Shown: in pieces, positions 1-12,080 of the stretch
Numbering within the stretch: the first letter of the stretch is position 1
Layout of the letters: each line of letters begins with the position of its first letter
NCBI GenBank assembly: GCA_002007465.1
Contig: LNAC01000232.1
Span: 1,859,923 to 1,923,922, forward strand
DNA from: Ailurus styani
Lineage: Eukaryota > Chordata > Mammalia > Carnivora > Ailuridae
Reading direction: 5' to 3'
Length of the DNA stretch: 64,000 nucleotides
The notes under the pieces: generated by a model
The model's database searches: none
Seen by the model: the letters and a program-made list of their open reading frames with translations, nothing else
Told to the model about the DNA's origin: nothing
Made by a program: the position numbers and the translations under genes

Positions 1-748
1 TGTACCCCTGTGCCTGGTACCACAGCCACGATAGGAAATTCTCCCCTGACAAAATGCTATCTTCTCTCAGCTTCCCTGAGAACACTGAACACCAGATAAT
101 CTCACTGACCAGGCAAAACCTAGACAAGTCACTTCTTTGAGTAAGCACTCCAGATCAGAATTCTCTTGGGATGGATTATACTTTGGACATGAGCCCTGGG
201 GCAGCAGCAGCAGGAAAAGGAGTCAGAACAGTAAAGCCAAGCTCACCTGACTGATTCAGATCATCTTCCATGGACAGGACCAAGACGCACTTCTGCCTGG
301 ACGGAAGCTAACATGCCTCCCACCAGGCCCAGTCGAAGGCAGCACATCCCCGCCCTTCCCTGGCCCCAGAGGACAAGGTCCTGGGCGTCCAGGAGACAAC
401 AGCTGTCAGACCACTGCACTGCATCTGAATTCCACCATTTTGGACTTTTGATCCAAAACTTAAAATAGTCAGATGTCAGGTCTCCCAGGAAGACGGGGTT
501 CTAATCGACGTTTTTCTTAACATCCCAAGTTCCTCAATCTTAGTTCCAGAGGTGAGGTCGCGCACTTTCACCAGGGCCTTTTCACTTCTTTATTTTCCCA
601 GAATGAGGAAGGCTTCTAAGCACCCTCCCACTACCCACCCCTCTCTCCTGCCTTGCTCCAGACTTGGCTTTAAATATCTGGGTGCTCCGTGAAGTTACCA
701 AGAGCAATTCCTGCCTCCTCCCCCAACCTCAACACGATTGCACTTTTA

Positions 749-975
749 TTTTTTATTTATTTATTTTTTTTTAAGATTTTTTTTTTTTTTAAATTCATTT
801 GACACAGAGAGAGAGATCACAATTAGGCAGAGAGGCAGGCAGAGAGAGAGAGGAGAGAGGAGGAAGCAGGCTCTCTGCCGAGCAGAGAGCCCGATGTGGG
901 CCTCGATCCCAGGACCCTGGGATCATGACCTGAGCCGAAGGCAGCGGCTTTAACCCACTGAGCCACCCAGGCGCC
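749..975 (-). mobile_element. Carnivore tRNA-derived SINE
   Basis: Full-length copy from a T-rich tail to GAGCCACCCAGGCGCC, flanked by the 16-bp target-site duplication CACGATTGCACTTTTA (733-748 and 976-991). The perfect duplication indicates a fairly recent insertion. Confidence 0.95.
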
Positions 976-3819
976 CACGATTGCACTTTTAAAGGGAGGA
1001 AAACAGTCCGGGGATCCCCAGAGAGGCTGACTGCACTCTTCCCCCTTGTAATGAAGCTTAATAATGAAATGCCCTGCACTCGAGTTAGTAAGAAATGCTC
1101 ATTTTCTCCAGCTGAACACCCCCTATAGATAGATCTAATTTGCTTCCACGTTTCTACCTCTTTCCTCCGAGTTTGCATTTAAAAGGTTGTGATCTGGTGT
1201 GCCCTCCCAGCAAGGCCCTGGCAGGACAGCCCAGGAGGCAGGGGGAGGCGATGGTGTTTTTGACAATCTTGGAGCCCCAGCCTGACCATCCCTGACACGC
1301 CTTCCCTCCATTATCACATCCATACACATAAGCTGTGTCTCTATTAGACTCCTTAGGAGCTGGTCCACAAAATGGAAGAGAAGGGAAGGGAGAAACAGCA
1401 TTTGGAAAAGTTAAGGGAAAAGAAGAGTAAAAGGAAAAAGGGAGGGGGCAGGTTCTGCCAGGAGTGCCTATTTCTCAACGAAGGAAATGTTCTCTGCCAC
1501 TCGGTGGCCCAAGGTAGGAGCTGCTCCTTACTGGTGGGCCCCTCTGGGACTCAGGCCCCTAGAAGGCCTTAGAGTTCCAGCTGCCTTCCCCTCGTCAGGC
1601 CTGGCAGTGGCACTGGCACCAATTCCCGAGACAGTCTGCATGGTGCCAAAAGCAGTACAGAGGAGACGCTGTGCTTGGGGAACCCTGGTGGGATGCTTCC
1701 CCAGGGCCGCCTCCTCTTAGAGCCCGGCCCACATCGGCCTTCTGATCATATGGAAAGTGAGGACACAGTCCCTTTCTAAACACCCGACTCCTCAGCCGAA
1801 GGCCTCTAGCACTACTCCAGATCCCAGGGCCATGGCCTGGCCATGGTGGTGGGTGGGCAGGTCCTCACCCACTGGCTCCCTGACTCAGAGGGATCCTTGC
1901 GTTTCCCCCTCCCCAGGAGGACAGCAGTCCACATCAAGGCTGTTGCTCCCAGTCTCCCCCTCCTAGAGGTACACGTACCCATGCAGGGGCTCAGAGTGGG
2001 TAAAGACCCTTTCCCCCAACTTCTGATGCAGAGATGAATGGTAAAGACAGAAGACTTCCTGTTGGATGGTCCCCAGTGGTAGTACCTGTGAGGGGCCCCA
2101 GTTCTCCTCACTGGGGAACACGCCTCCCATCCTGTCCCGAGGTTCTAAGGCACTCTTCCCTCAAGTGCCGGAGAAGAGCATCTGCAATTTGCTAATGTTC
2201 GCCCAGATGCTGCCCTCTTTTCTGTCTAGTCCTGTTCTCTTCTGACCCTTACCAATCGCCGGAAAGTCGTCTACAGCAGACTTGTGCTCTCCCAGCGCCC
2301 CTCCTGCCTGCCCCCCACCTCCCCAAAACCCTGCAGATAAGGCCCTGCCCTGACTCCCCAAGGCTCACAATCTGTGCTTCTGCCAGACTCAGTCACAAGG
2401 GGGGGTGTAAGTCATTTCAAGCTGGCAGCCCTACATGCTGGAACGAACTGTCCCTCTCGAGGCGGGGGGGTGGGGGCGCAGGCGAGCGTGTGCCTGAGCA
2501 TCCCAAGGTGCTCTGGTTTCCTCGGCACCCCTCAGTGGTCTGGGACAGACACATGGATGGGGGAGCCCTCTGCCAGCCAGAGTTGGCATCTCACCCTACC
2601 TCTCAAATCTGCCACTCGCCTCCAGGGCCGAAGACCCTCCAAGAAGAAGAGGCCCTGCAAGACAAAGGCCCAAGGCCCCCCAGCCTGGCCTCTCAGCCCA
2701 ACACAGGCCCGCATTAAAATCAACACTCCGTGAACACACAAAACTGACAGGGCAGAGGGGGAGCACACATCGGATACAAAGATCGGGCTCTCAGGAGACG
2801 CGGCCTGTTGGTCTCCCATGTTAGCTCCAAGCCACTAAGCGCAGGGTGGGAAAGAACGCTGTCGCGGTGGCAGGCTCCCGCCTGGGCTCAGGGCTTGGCA
2901 GCCTTTTCACAGGGAAGATGCCTCCGCCTAGAAAAAATGCAAGCATTGTGTGGGGACCATTAATGCATGCGCCTCTGCACATTCCTTCGAGAAGCAGGAG
3001 CACACTGGTCCCTGAGCCCCCGGCCCTGTGCCCCAGCGATTGTACAACAGGCCTGGAACACACTGCACATGCCACCTGGTCCTTCCCCCCAGGCCCCCGG
3101 CTCTGTGAGCGGTGGGAAGGGGCCCGCCAAACACCCCAGCTTCATTGTGCCCCAGAAAGAGGGGACTAATTACTTGCCTACACTCTGGAGCGTCCAGGGA
3201 GAAAACAGAGGCCAGTGGGGTGGAGAGGGTGGGAAATGGGGGTGGGGGGCTTGAAGAAGGGAGAGAGAAAGCCACAGGATACATTTCAAAGTTTCTCTAG
3301 CAATTTGGGGGTGGGAGAAAGAAAGCCTGGTCCTGATGTGAAATCATACAGAGGTCAGGGCTGGGTCTCCCACCCTTGTGAGAAAGTGGTGAATCGGGGA
3401 CGGTTTATCAAACGATCATTTTTTTCTTTTGAAACCGGGAGGCAGCAGCCTGGACAATTCTGCAGATGTGCTTGATGAGTTAGGGACAAAAATGGCCCTT
3501 CTCTGCCCCCCTCCTCCCCTCCTTCTATAAGGGCTCCCATCGGGGGTTGCTTCTCCCTCCACTGCCTCCCGGGCCCTCCCCTCCCTTCTTCAGTGGTCAG
3601 CTGAGACCCCCACCCACTGCTTGCTTTTGTACTCTTGGCCTTTGGACATACTGACAGGGGCCTTTATGAGACCCCAATCAAGACCCCCATGTCACAGGTA
3701 CCTAGTAGAGACACCAGACCTTTTCAAACAAGGGACAACAAGGAAAATCGGCGGGCCCATTGTCTCTCCTCTGTGCTAAGTGAGATGAAAGGGACCCGCG
3801 GCCCCCTCCCCACAGCCCG

Positions 3820-4140
3820 CCTGCCAATCACCTCTAGTTATTAAGGTCACAATGTGTAAATTCTTTTGACCTGCACCTAATCAAAGATTCACCGGCCCTT
3901 TCAAATCCGAATGGGGAGGAGGGGAGAGATTCCCTCCCATAAACCCAGCAAACTCTCCCTCAATAAAATTTCTCTCTCTGATTCCTTCTCTGCTTCCCAT
4001 CTCCACCCCCTCGCTTCTCCTCACTCCGCCCTCCTCACCACCAGCTTCAAACACAAATGACAAGCCCCATGGAATTACTACCCCGAAGAACCTGAGGAGG
4101 ATTTGAAAGTTTCTGTTTAATTCCTTTAAAGAAAGATTTC
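3820..4140. promoter_or_regulatory. Candidate regulatory element in FBXW4 intron 5
   Basis: A non-repeat stretch with clustered motifs: GGTCACAATGTG (nuclear-receptor half-site and SOX-like ACAATG), CTTTTGACCT, AATCAAAGATTC (TCF/LEF type) at 3879-3890, and TAATTCCTTTAAAG near 4120. It looks like a conserved noncoding element, but conservation was not tested. Confidence 0.3.
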
Positions 4141-5029
4141 AGACAGGCAGAGCTGCCCAAGCAAGCCCAGGACTGGGGCAGCCCCTGCGGCTCTGAGGCC
4201 AAATTGCTCCAAACAGCGAAGTGGTCAGTTGGCTTTTTACATTCTCCTCAGTCAGCCTCTCGCTTTGCCCCAAACATCATCACGCACAGAGCGAACACAG
4301 GAGAAACCCAGAAAGGACACCCCCTCTCTTTGTCACTTAGCACCTCCAGCTCAGCTGCTGACCCTCTGAAACCGGAACCGAGGGAAAAATTACCCCGCCC
4401 AAAGTAGGCTGCCCTCAAGGGAAACCACCATAAGGAAGAACAGAGAAGAGAACAAGAGCCAGAGGAAAGAACTTGAGAGAAAGCAAAACTTAGAATTTAC
4501 TGTAGTTTGGAAAGTACAAAATGCTTAAATCAAGCAAGGAGAATAAAATGTTTGCCAATCTCCATGCATCGATATCAAGGCTCTGCATTTTTACTGTATC
4601 TATCCTATGTGTCATGTAGAATGGGGAAGACACGTGAATTTATGTACGTTGTCCACTGCCGACTCTCACCGGATGTACCCCTCTCCCGAGGCTCCTAGCT
4701 TTCCTGCCTTTCTGATGGGACCTTTGGCCTCTTGATTCCTCCTTGCCAGGCTGGCTTGATTTCTCTCTGCTTTCCCTTGAAGCGAATCCCTTGTGGTATT
4801 TCAGCTGCTGTCTCCATGCCATGTCTGAGCTCCAGGCCACCATCCCAGGCTGTCGCTAGTCACAGCTACCTGACTGTCCCCCTACCGCCTCAAACCAACA
4901 GGTCGAGGACGGAACTCGGCTTGGTCAAAACCAGACCCCCTTCAGTTACCAGGCTCAGGGAAGAATTCACGCAGGTCCCTTCCCTCCCTACCACATGCAG
5001 CCGTGACCACTGAGTTCTTCCTGAATCCA

Positions 5030-5520
5030 GGCCGTCTTCCCACTCTCGCTGGGAGACCAGGCCCTTATTGCTCACAAATCAAACTCCTGGAAAAGTATCC
5101 CAACAGCCTCAGTCCCTCCCCTTCCAAAGCATCCTGTACACTGTGCAGCCACATTAATCCTGTAACTGATTCAGTGTGGTCACAAATCTTTCAAGGGCCC
5201 CTGCCATCCTCAGATTCAAGTCCAACTACTCCTCAAAGCCTCCAAAACCCTGCCCCAAATGTCTCCTCCAGCCTCACTGCCCACCACTCCTTACATAAAC
5301 TCTCCACCTCAGCCAGCCACATTGGTCTCCTCTGAACCCCTAGACTTACAATGAGCTTCCCCATCCCGTACCAGGTCTTTGCTCCTCTGGTTCCTGTGCC
5401 TCAAGTTCCCTCCTATAATGTAAATAGAGCCACCCTTAAGTCCCACTTCAAATCTCATGTCACCCAGAAAGCTCCTCCCATTTCACTAAAAGGCTACTAC
5501 TTTCCTCTGATTTCCTGTCA
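5030..5520 (+). mobile_element. L2 LINE 3' region
   Basis: CT-rich ancient sequence with the L2 pattern (CTGCCATCCTC, TCCAGCCTCACTGCCCACC, TTTGCTCCTCTGGTTCCTGTGCC, CACTTCAAATCTCATGTCACC). The family call is from memory of the consensus. Confidence 0.6.
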
Positions 5521-5532
5521 AGAACCCTGGCC

Positions 5533-5739
5533 TTGGGTGCCTGGGTGGCTCAGTCAGTTAAGCGGCTGCCTTTGGCTCAGGTCATGATCCCAGGGTCCTG
5601 GGATCGAGTCCCACATCGGGCTCCCTGCTCAGCAGGGAGTCTGCTTCTCCCTCTGCCTCTGTCTGCTGTTCTGCCTACTTGCTCTCTCTCTGTCAAATAA
5701 ATAAATAAAATCTTTAAAAAAGAAAAAAAAAGAAAAAAA
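5533..5739 (+). mobile_element. Carnivore tRNA-derived SINE
   Basis: Full-length, from GGGTGCCTGGGTGGCTCAG to AAATAAATAAAATCTTT and an interrupted A tail. The flanking duplication AAGAACCCTGGCC is at 5520-5532 and 5740-5752. Confidence 0.95.
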
Positions 5740-6039
5740 AAGAACCCTGGCCGCTGATAGCACTCACACTCTCTACAGACTGGGATGAATTGTTGTCTGA
5801 GTACACGCACTGCTTTTACGAGCTCCTGGGTAGTAAAAACCGTCTCTTGGGCTTCACACTCCCCACGTGACACTGCACACAGAAGCATTCTCGAAACATC
5901 TGTAAGGTAGGCACTCAGACATATCACACAGAAAAACAGTTCTGAGTTTACACTACCTTTTTAAAAAAATCCCAATCTTTTAGGTAACCTTTCCCCACCA
6001 AAGGTCCCAAGCATGAAACCAAGTTTAATGCTGCAAAAG

Positions 6040-6215
6040 TAAAAGTAAAGAAGGACTTTTTCAGGGTGACATAAATATTCTAAACTGAATTGTGGTGATG
6101 GTTGTACAACTCTGTAAATTTACCAAAAATCATGGAATCATAAACTGAAATTGTCTCTTAAGATGGGCAAATTTTATGGTATATAAATTACACTTTCATA
6201 CAACTGTTTAAAATA
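6040..6215 (+). mobile_element. L1-type 3' UTR fragment
   Basis: Carries the L1 3' pattern GTGGTGATGGTTGTACAACTC and TTTTATGGTATATAAATTAC. Old and diverged. Confidence 0.6.
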
Positions 6216-8373
6216 AAAGCTAAATGTAGACCCGTGCAACCTTGATTTAAATAACTATGTAAAGAGAAAGGAAGGATTCTTTCTGTAGTCGCCCAGTGCT
6301 GAAATGGATATTTAAATGCCCTTTATGTCTGTGCTCATTACAAAAACATTTAAATACAGAAAAAAAAGGGGGGGGGAAAGGTCGACAAATCCCCTAATAA
6401 GAATTAACTCTGAAGAGATAGTCAAATAACTATTATACTATTTTGTGACTTTTTTTGTGTGTGACCTTTTTTTTTTTTCATTTAGTAATAGGCTAGGACA
6501 TCTTTTGGAGTCAATAAACATAGGTCTCATTATCCTTTCAGTGGTGAGGTGGATACCATATTTAGTCAGACCCCTGTTACTGGATATTTATGTATTCTTA
6601 ACGTAAGTCTTTATCCATGCATCTTGCACACTTGTCTGGTTGTTGTCTAAGGATAAATTCCTAGATGTGGAATTTATGTGTCAAAAGGTTTTCGTGTTCC
6701 TATTTGGGTATTCCCTGCCAAACTAATGAAATTTTAAAACTCTAACCTTTCCTCTTATTCCTGGATCCACCCTTACCCGCCTGCAGAGGATTTTCCTGGC
6801 CACAGACCTCTAATAAGTGGAAGAATCCTTTGAATAATCTATTTTTTCTTCCTGTTAATTTTTTGTTTTTATTCGCAACCACAGCTCACCCTGGATACTA
6901 GTAAGGTTCAAGCTGGCCGGGAAAGTAGGGTGTTGTGAACCCATTAATCCATGTGTCCCTCTGTCTTGGCCAAATGTGACAGATCGCACCCCACGTCCAG
7001 CTGACCCTTCTCTTGGGTCCTTCACCGTAGGACCCCAGTCCAATCACTCACTTGTTCTCCTCCCATTCGAGCTGAGGAGAAAACAGACCCAGGCTTGGCC
7101 ATGACAGCTAAAGCTACAGCCGCGACAGGGAGGCAGTAACAGGTGAAAGAGAAACACCCTACAAGAGAGTCCTCAGGAAAAAGAGACAGGAGGGTCACAA
7201 GCTCAGAGCTGGACTCTCTCTGCAGTCCCTGAATGCCACGCGCAGCAAATTCAGAGTGAGGAGCACGTGCTAATAAGCAGTGGCCGACTTAATCAGGAAG
7301 CATCCTAGAGGGGGAGCATGCTCCTGAGACGTCAGAGTTTGGCCCAGCCACCACCGGACTCACCCCGGGCAAGACTGGAGCTAATCTCGCTCTCAAAATT
7401 CCCAAGTGAAGAAGGAAGGAAGGAAGACTCCTGGTGGCCATAGGCAGAAAGGGTACAGACATTTCACTTTATCCCCCACAGTACAGCTTTCCCCTCCCGA
7501 CCTGTTCAGCCCGTGTTTGTCACATGTGCAAGACAGCCACACAGCAAGGGGTGGAGGCAACCCCACAGCCGCATGGCAGCTCGACTCCTGCGGGCACACC
7601 TGCACTCGAACGGCGCCTGCCTCTGGCCTCTCCGTGTCTTCCTATCTAGCTCCGCTCCTAGAGAAAAGCCAGTCTGAAGCTTCTCCCCTGACCAGCTGGT
7701 TGTTCTGTCAGCACAATGGAAGCAGTGGTCATCCCCTGCCTACCCCACCTCCAGCAACACCAGAGCATCCAGAAGCAACCAGACAGCAAGTGTCTCCAGC
7801 CTGCAAGCAGAAAGCCACACGTGCCCTCTAGATGCGGCAGATGAAGCACGGGAAGTCAGAGGAAAAAAGCCCAGCGACCCCACATTAGACTTCACCGAGC
7901 CCACCCACAGCGTGAAGAGGGTCAGAGAGAGCAGAGGATGAGAGCCTCGGCTTTAACCCCTTCTCCACGTGGGCAGGCTCCCGCCTTCAAGACGCAGGTT
8001 CTTCAGCCAGCACGCGGACAAGGCTCTGGTCCCCAGGGCCAGGACGCAGGCTGAAGTGCACCGACTTTAGGTGGGGCCGCTGTTTCCAACCTGCTGTGGG
8101 GGTCAAATACTATACCATGAGCACCATGACCACTGTTCTAGAAGCTGGCTTATGGCTTCACTGTAGGAAGAAGCAGAGGCGAAGACAGCAGTGTAAGCTG
8201 AGAAGGGCCAGAGACAGGTCTGAACACAAGAGCACAGGAAAGATAGAGGCATGGGGTGGGGAGGTCACAGCAAAATACAATTTATAATTATTTTAATCTC
8301 CTAAAAGTTTCTCTCCCGTGACTTGAAATTCTCTTTTGCAAATCAGGACCCTGCTCAAGATTTTGGAGGTTAT

Positions 8374-8556
8374 TGGGGCGCCTGGGTGGCTCAGTGGGTT
8401 AAAGCTTCTGCCTTCGGCTCAGGTCATGATCTCAGGGTCCTGGGATCAAGGCCCGCATCGGGCTCTCTGCTCAGCAGGGAGCCTGCTTCCTCCTCTCTCT
8501 CTGCCTACTTGTAATCTCTCTCTGTCATATAAATAAATAAAATCTTAAAAAAAAAA
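8374..8556 (+). mobile_element. Carnivore tRNA-derived SINE
   Basis: Full-length copy with GTGGGTTAAAGC head. The 17-bp duplication AAGATTTTGGAGGTTAT is perfect at 8357-8373 and 8557-8573, so it is young. Confidence 0.96.
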
Positions 8557-11540
8557 AAGATTTTGGAGGTTATCACTTCCCAACTGGCACTCCATCTGCC
8601 CCCTCCTTTACTTTTTTGTGCACCACTCGTGTTTTAAATTTGCATTGCAAACTATGAAAAAGGAGAGCTTCTGCAGAAAGCAATTTCCTGGGCCAGCAGC
8701 TCTTGGACTAATATTCCCTTTGCAATTACCATGGCTTCTGCCTGCACATACCCTCCTCCCTCACCCTTCCTCCGCTCTTCCCTGTCTTGCCAGCACCTTC
8801 TGTCTGAGCGACGCCAATCAGATACAGGGTATAACAGACCAGGTCACAAACCACCCCCTCTGAAAATGCCCTAGCTAGAGAAAAGAGCAAGGCCAGGCGG
8901 GAAAGGAGGCAAGGATCTCAGGTAGTCGGCTCGGTGGGCACCCAAGGCAGAGGGGTTTCATCTGCAGCACACAGGCAGAGAACTCGCAAGAGACAAGCAA
9001 TAAAACCCCTCCCCCAAAGGTTAAAATCTGGAAACTTCGGAGAGTCCTGTTCAAGAAACTGCTAGAGAGGCACAAGGATTAGCACATGTCCCAGCCACAC
9101 AGCCAGGGTCCTTCCATCTCCTCTGAAGGAAGAGGACACAGTGGTCGGCTTGCTGAGCCATAAAGCGTCCTTTACCACCATCCTATGGAGCAGCTCCAGT
9201 CAGCACAGCACGGACTCCCTGAGCACCTTCACAGCCGAGAGCTCCCCAGGGCAGCAGTGTCACCGTATTCCACTGCAGCTCTATATGATGGCGCCTATCC
9301 TCTCTCCCGTCCCAGCTCTTAGGCCCTCAGCTCCCGACCTCCCCAACAGAACTACTATAATAACGGAACTTACACACACCCAGAAAAGGTCACGGGCAGC
9401 AGAAATCCCGTCCTTGGGTCTGAAGCCCATGTCCAAGCAGGGCCATGTGTGACCACCCTGAACTCAGACACTGTGGACTGCCAGCTGGAGAGCCCAGGGA
9501 CCAGGACTCTGGGAAATGGAAAGGTGGTGGTGGAGACAGGGACACCTTCTCAAAAAACTTGGTTTGAAGTGAAAACGAGGAACTTAAGACTTGACTCCAA
9601 ACTGAAGTCCTGAAATCTGTGCCAATGGCCCGAGAGCCACCTACTTGCAGCAGGAGGATGGAGGGACCCTCCCACCCCAGACATCACCCCCAAGTGCACA
9701 AACATACATTGTGCTACTGATGCAGCCACATCTCATCATGGCCTCATTCACCTGGCCCAGTACGAACCCTCCCCCACCCCCCAATCTACTTGCAAGCATG
9801 AGCTCCATTGCCCCAAGAAACTAAAAGCACAGATATTTCATGAAGACGCCTCTTTTGACTGATCTGAGGGTTACAGCAAACAGGTGGAGAAATCTTCTTA
9901 AATATACGAGTATTATCATGACAGAGCCACTGGAACGGATCAGTGCCGTAAGTCAGACAGGGCTAGAAGTTTCCGCCCCACCATCAGGATCCTCTTTAGC
10001 CTTGACAGATCAAACTCAAGCCGAAGCAGTCCACAGAGATCAGTTCAGCGTCCGAGCCAAAGGTCTTCACAGTGAGGGACCAAAGCTCCCCTGCCTGGGC
10101 CTCTGCTGGCCCGTGGCCCAGATTAATCACCACTAGGCAGGGTCTGGACACCAGGCTGCAATCCGAGCCCAGCAGCACCTGCGCGGGGGTCGCCCCTGCT
10201 CCACCTGAACTCCTCTCGGGCAGGACTCCGGGGCGTGAGGGTGGCCACCTGTTGACCAGGCTACCTGGAGCAGGAGGGCAGGACATACAGCCACCTTGAG
10301 GCCTGCAGATAAGTCACGGACAGTTTGCACGGATTCGTGGAGAAAGGAGGAAGGATACAGTAACCCAAGCAGTAAAGTCAGGGCTCCAAGAGGAAGAAAA
10401 TTCTCAGCCTCTGGACAGAAAGAGGGAAAGGTGCCAATGCTCCTCCCTTCGCTGTCCAGAGGAGAACTCTAGCTGGACACCAGCAGCAGGTGAACTTAGC
10501 CCTGAGGCTCTGAACTACGGAGATGCTTCGGGCTGCTTGGGACACATTCCGGTCATATACATGTCAACAGGATGTTGCTGGGGAGGACAGAGACCAGAGC
10601 AGGGAGGTCTTTTCAAAACACCCCCAAATGCTGCCAGGTATGCCTTAAGAAAGGGAGCTTAGAAACAATTCTCCCTGTTGGGGCCCAGAAGAGCTTCCTC
10701 TGAATGCCAGAACCTCAGAGAACAGGTCTCAAATGAGCTCCTAGGTCAGTAAGCTATTGCAAACGCCCGCACGCTCAGAGCGAGCAACTAGGTACGACCT
10801 GAGTACACGTTATCTGTCAATGCTAGGACGCACTTTTCAGGACCAAAGGGCCCTATTAAAAATTCTTCTCAGATTTCTTTTCAGGCAATCTCTTTTATAT
10901 TGTTGTTTCTCTGAGGAGAGTAAGAGGAAGTATTCTTGAGGCTCAAAAAAAGAAAAAAAAATCAAAAGGAGGAAGATAAGCGTGAAGATCTGTATCTTAG
11001 AACCATCTGTCCCAGGCCCCACTTGTGATCTAGGGAGCAGGCACTCCTGGGTGCAGCCTTTCCCACATACCCCCTGGCCCCAGGGAAGGAAGAGTGGGAA
11101 GGGGTCAGAGTCAGAGTGGAGTGTGTGTCCCTTGAAACAGGAGAGGAAAGCACAGATTGGATGAGAGGAGAAAGAGCTCCTACACAGCACCTTCGTGTTA
11201 GAGGGAACACCCACATCCTGACTGTTACACCTTGTACCTCCAGAGCTCCAGCTCCAAGAATTCCCTTTGAACTCTGGCTGCAACCCAGTGAGGACAGAGC
11301 AGTGGCTACAATTACACACTTGCTGGGGTGGGAGGGGTGTATGCCTGTGACAGGCCATGAAAGGTCCCTGCCTATAAAACAGACTGGAAAACAAACCCTT
11401 AATTTAAATGTTAATGAAAGTGCTGTGGAGACATCAGAGGCTTCCCGGCTGCTCAGAGAACAGCTACACCAGGCCCAGAATTTATGGCTCCCCTTCACCC
11501 TCCCGCCTCCCTCTCTGCCTCATCACCCACTGAAGTTTAA

Positions 11541-11550
11541 AGAGAGAGAG

Positions 11551-11592
<42 letters not shown>

Positions 11593-11611
11593 CGCACGTG
11601 TGTGTGTGTGT
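11541..11611. repeat. Compound (GA)n(TG)n(CG)n(TG)n microsatellite
   Basis: Seven GA units, about 15 TG units, a CG run and then more TG. The alternating purine-pyrimidine part of about 57 bp is classical Z-DNA-prone sequence. Confidence 0.97.
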
Positions 11612-12039
11612 AAAAACCCACCAACTAATTTTAACATTAACTCCATGCTTCCACCTGGGGATGTGGACTGCTAAATTATGTGTTGGCAGAACAGTGATCA
11701 AAGGTGGACAAACACAGGCACACTGCACACACAACTCAGAGAAGTCAGAGGCAGCTCCGGCAGGGAAAGGACGTGCGCTCTTCCTGATGAGGGGAGAGAA
11801 GAAACCGCTGCAGTGCAGGCAGGGACTGGAGCCAGGAGGGGCAGGCGGCAGGCGAGCGGGAGGCAGGCCAGCCCCTCCAGTGTGCTAGTCCCCAGCTGGG
11901 AACTCAACACACCGTACTGCCTTCCGACTGGTCCCTGTCGCACGACGCTGTCTAGTTCACAGCAGCTTCCCCAGGGTCTAGCAGTAACAATCTCTAAATC
12001 GAGATGGGACGGGGTGGGGGTGGGGGGACAGCCAGCTGC

Positions 12040-12046
12040 AGAGAGA

Positions 12047-12078
<32 letters not shown>

Positions 12079-12080
12079 CA
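12040..12080. repeat. (GA)n microsatellite with CA interruptions
   Basis: Two GA blocks separated by a single ACA step, next to a G-rich stretch at 12010-12028. Confidence 0.95.
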
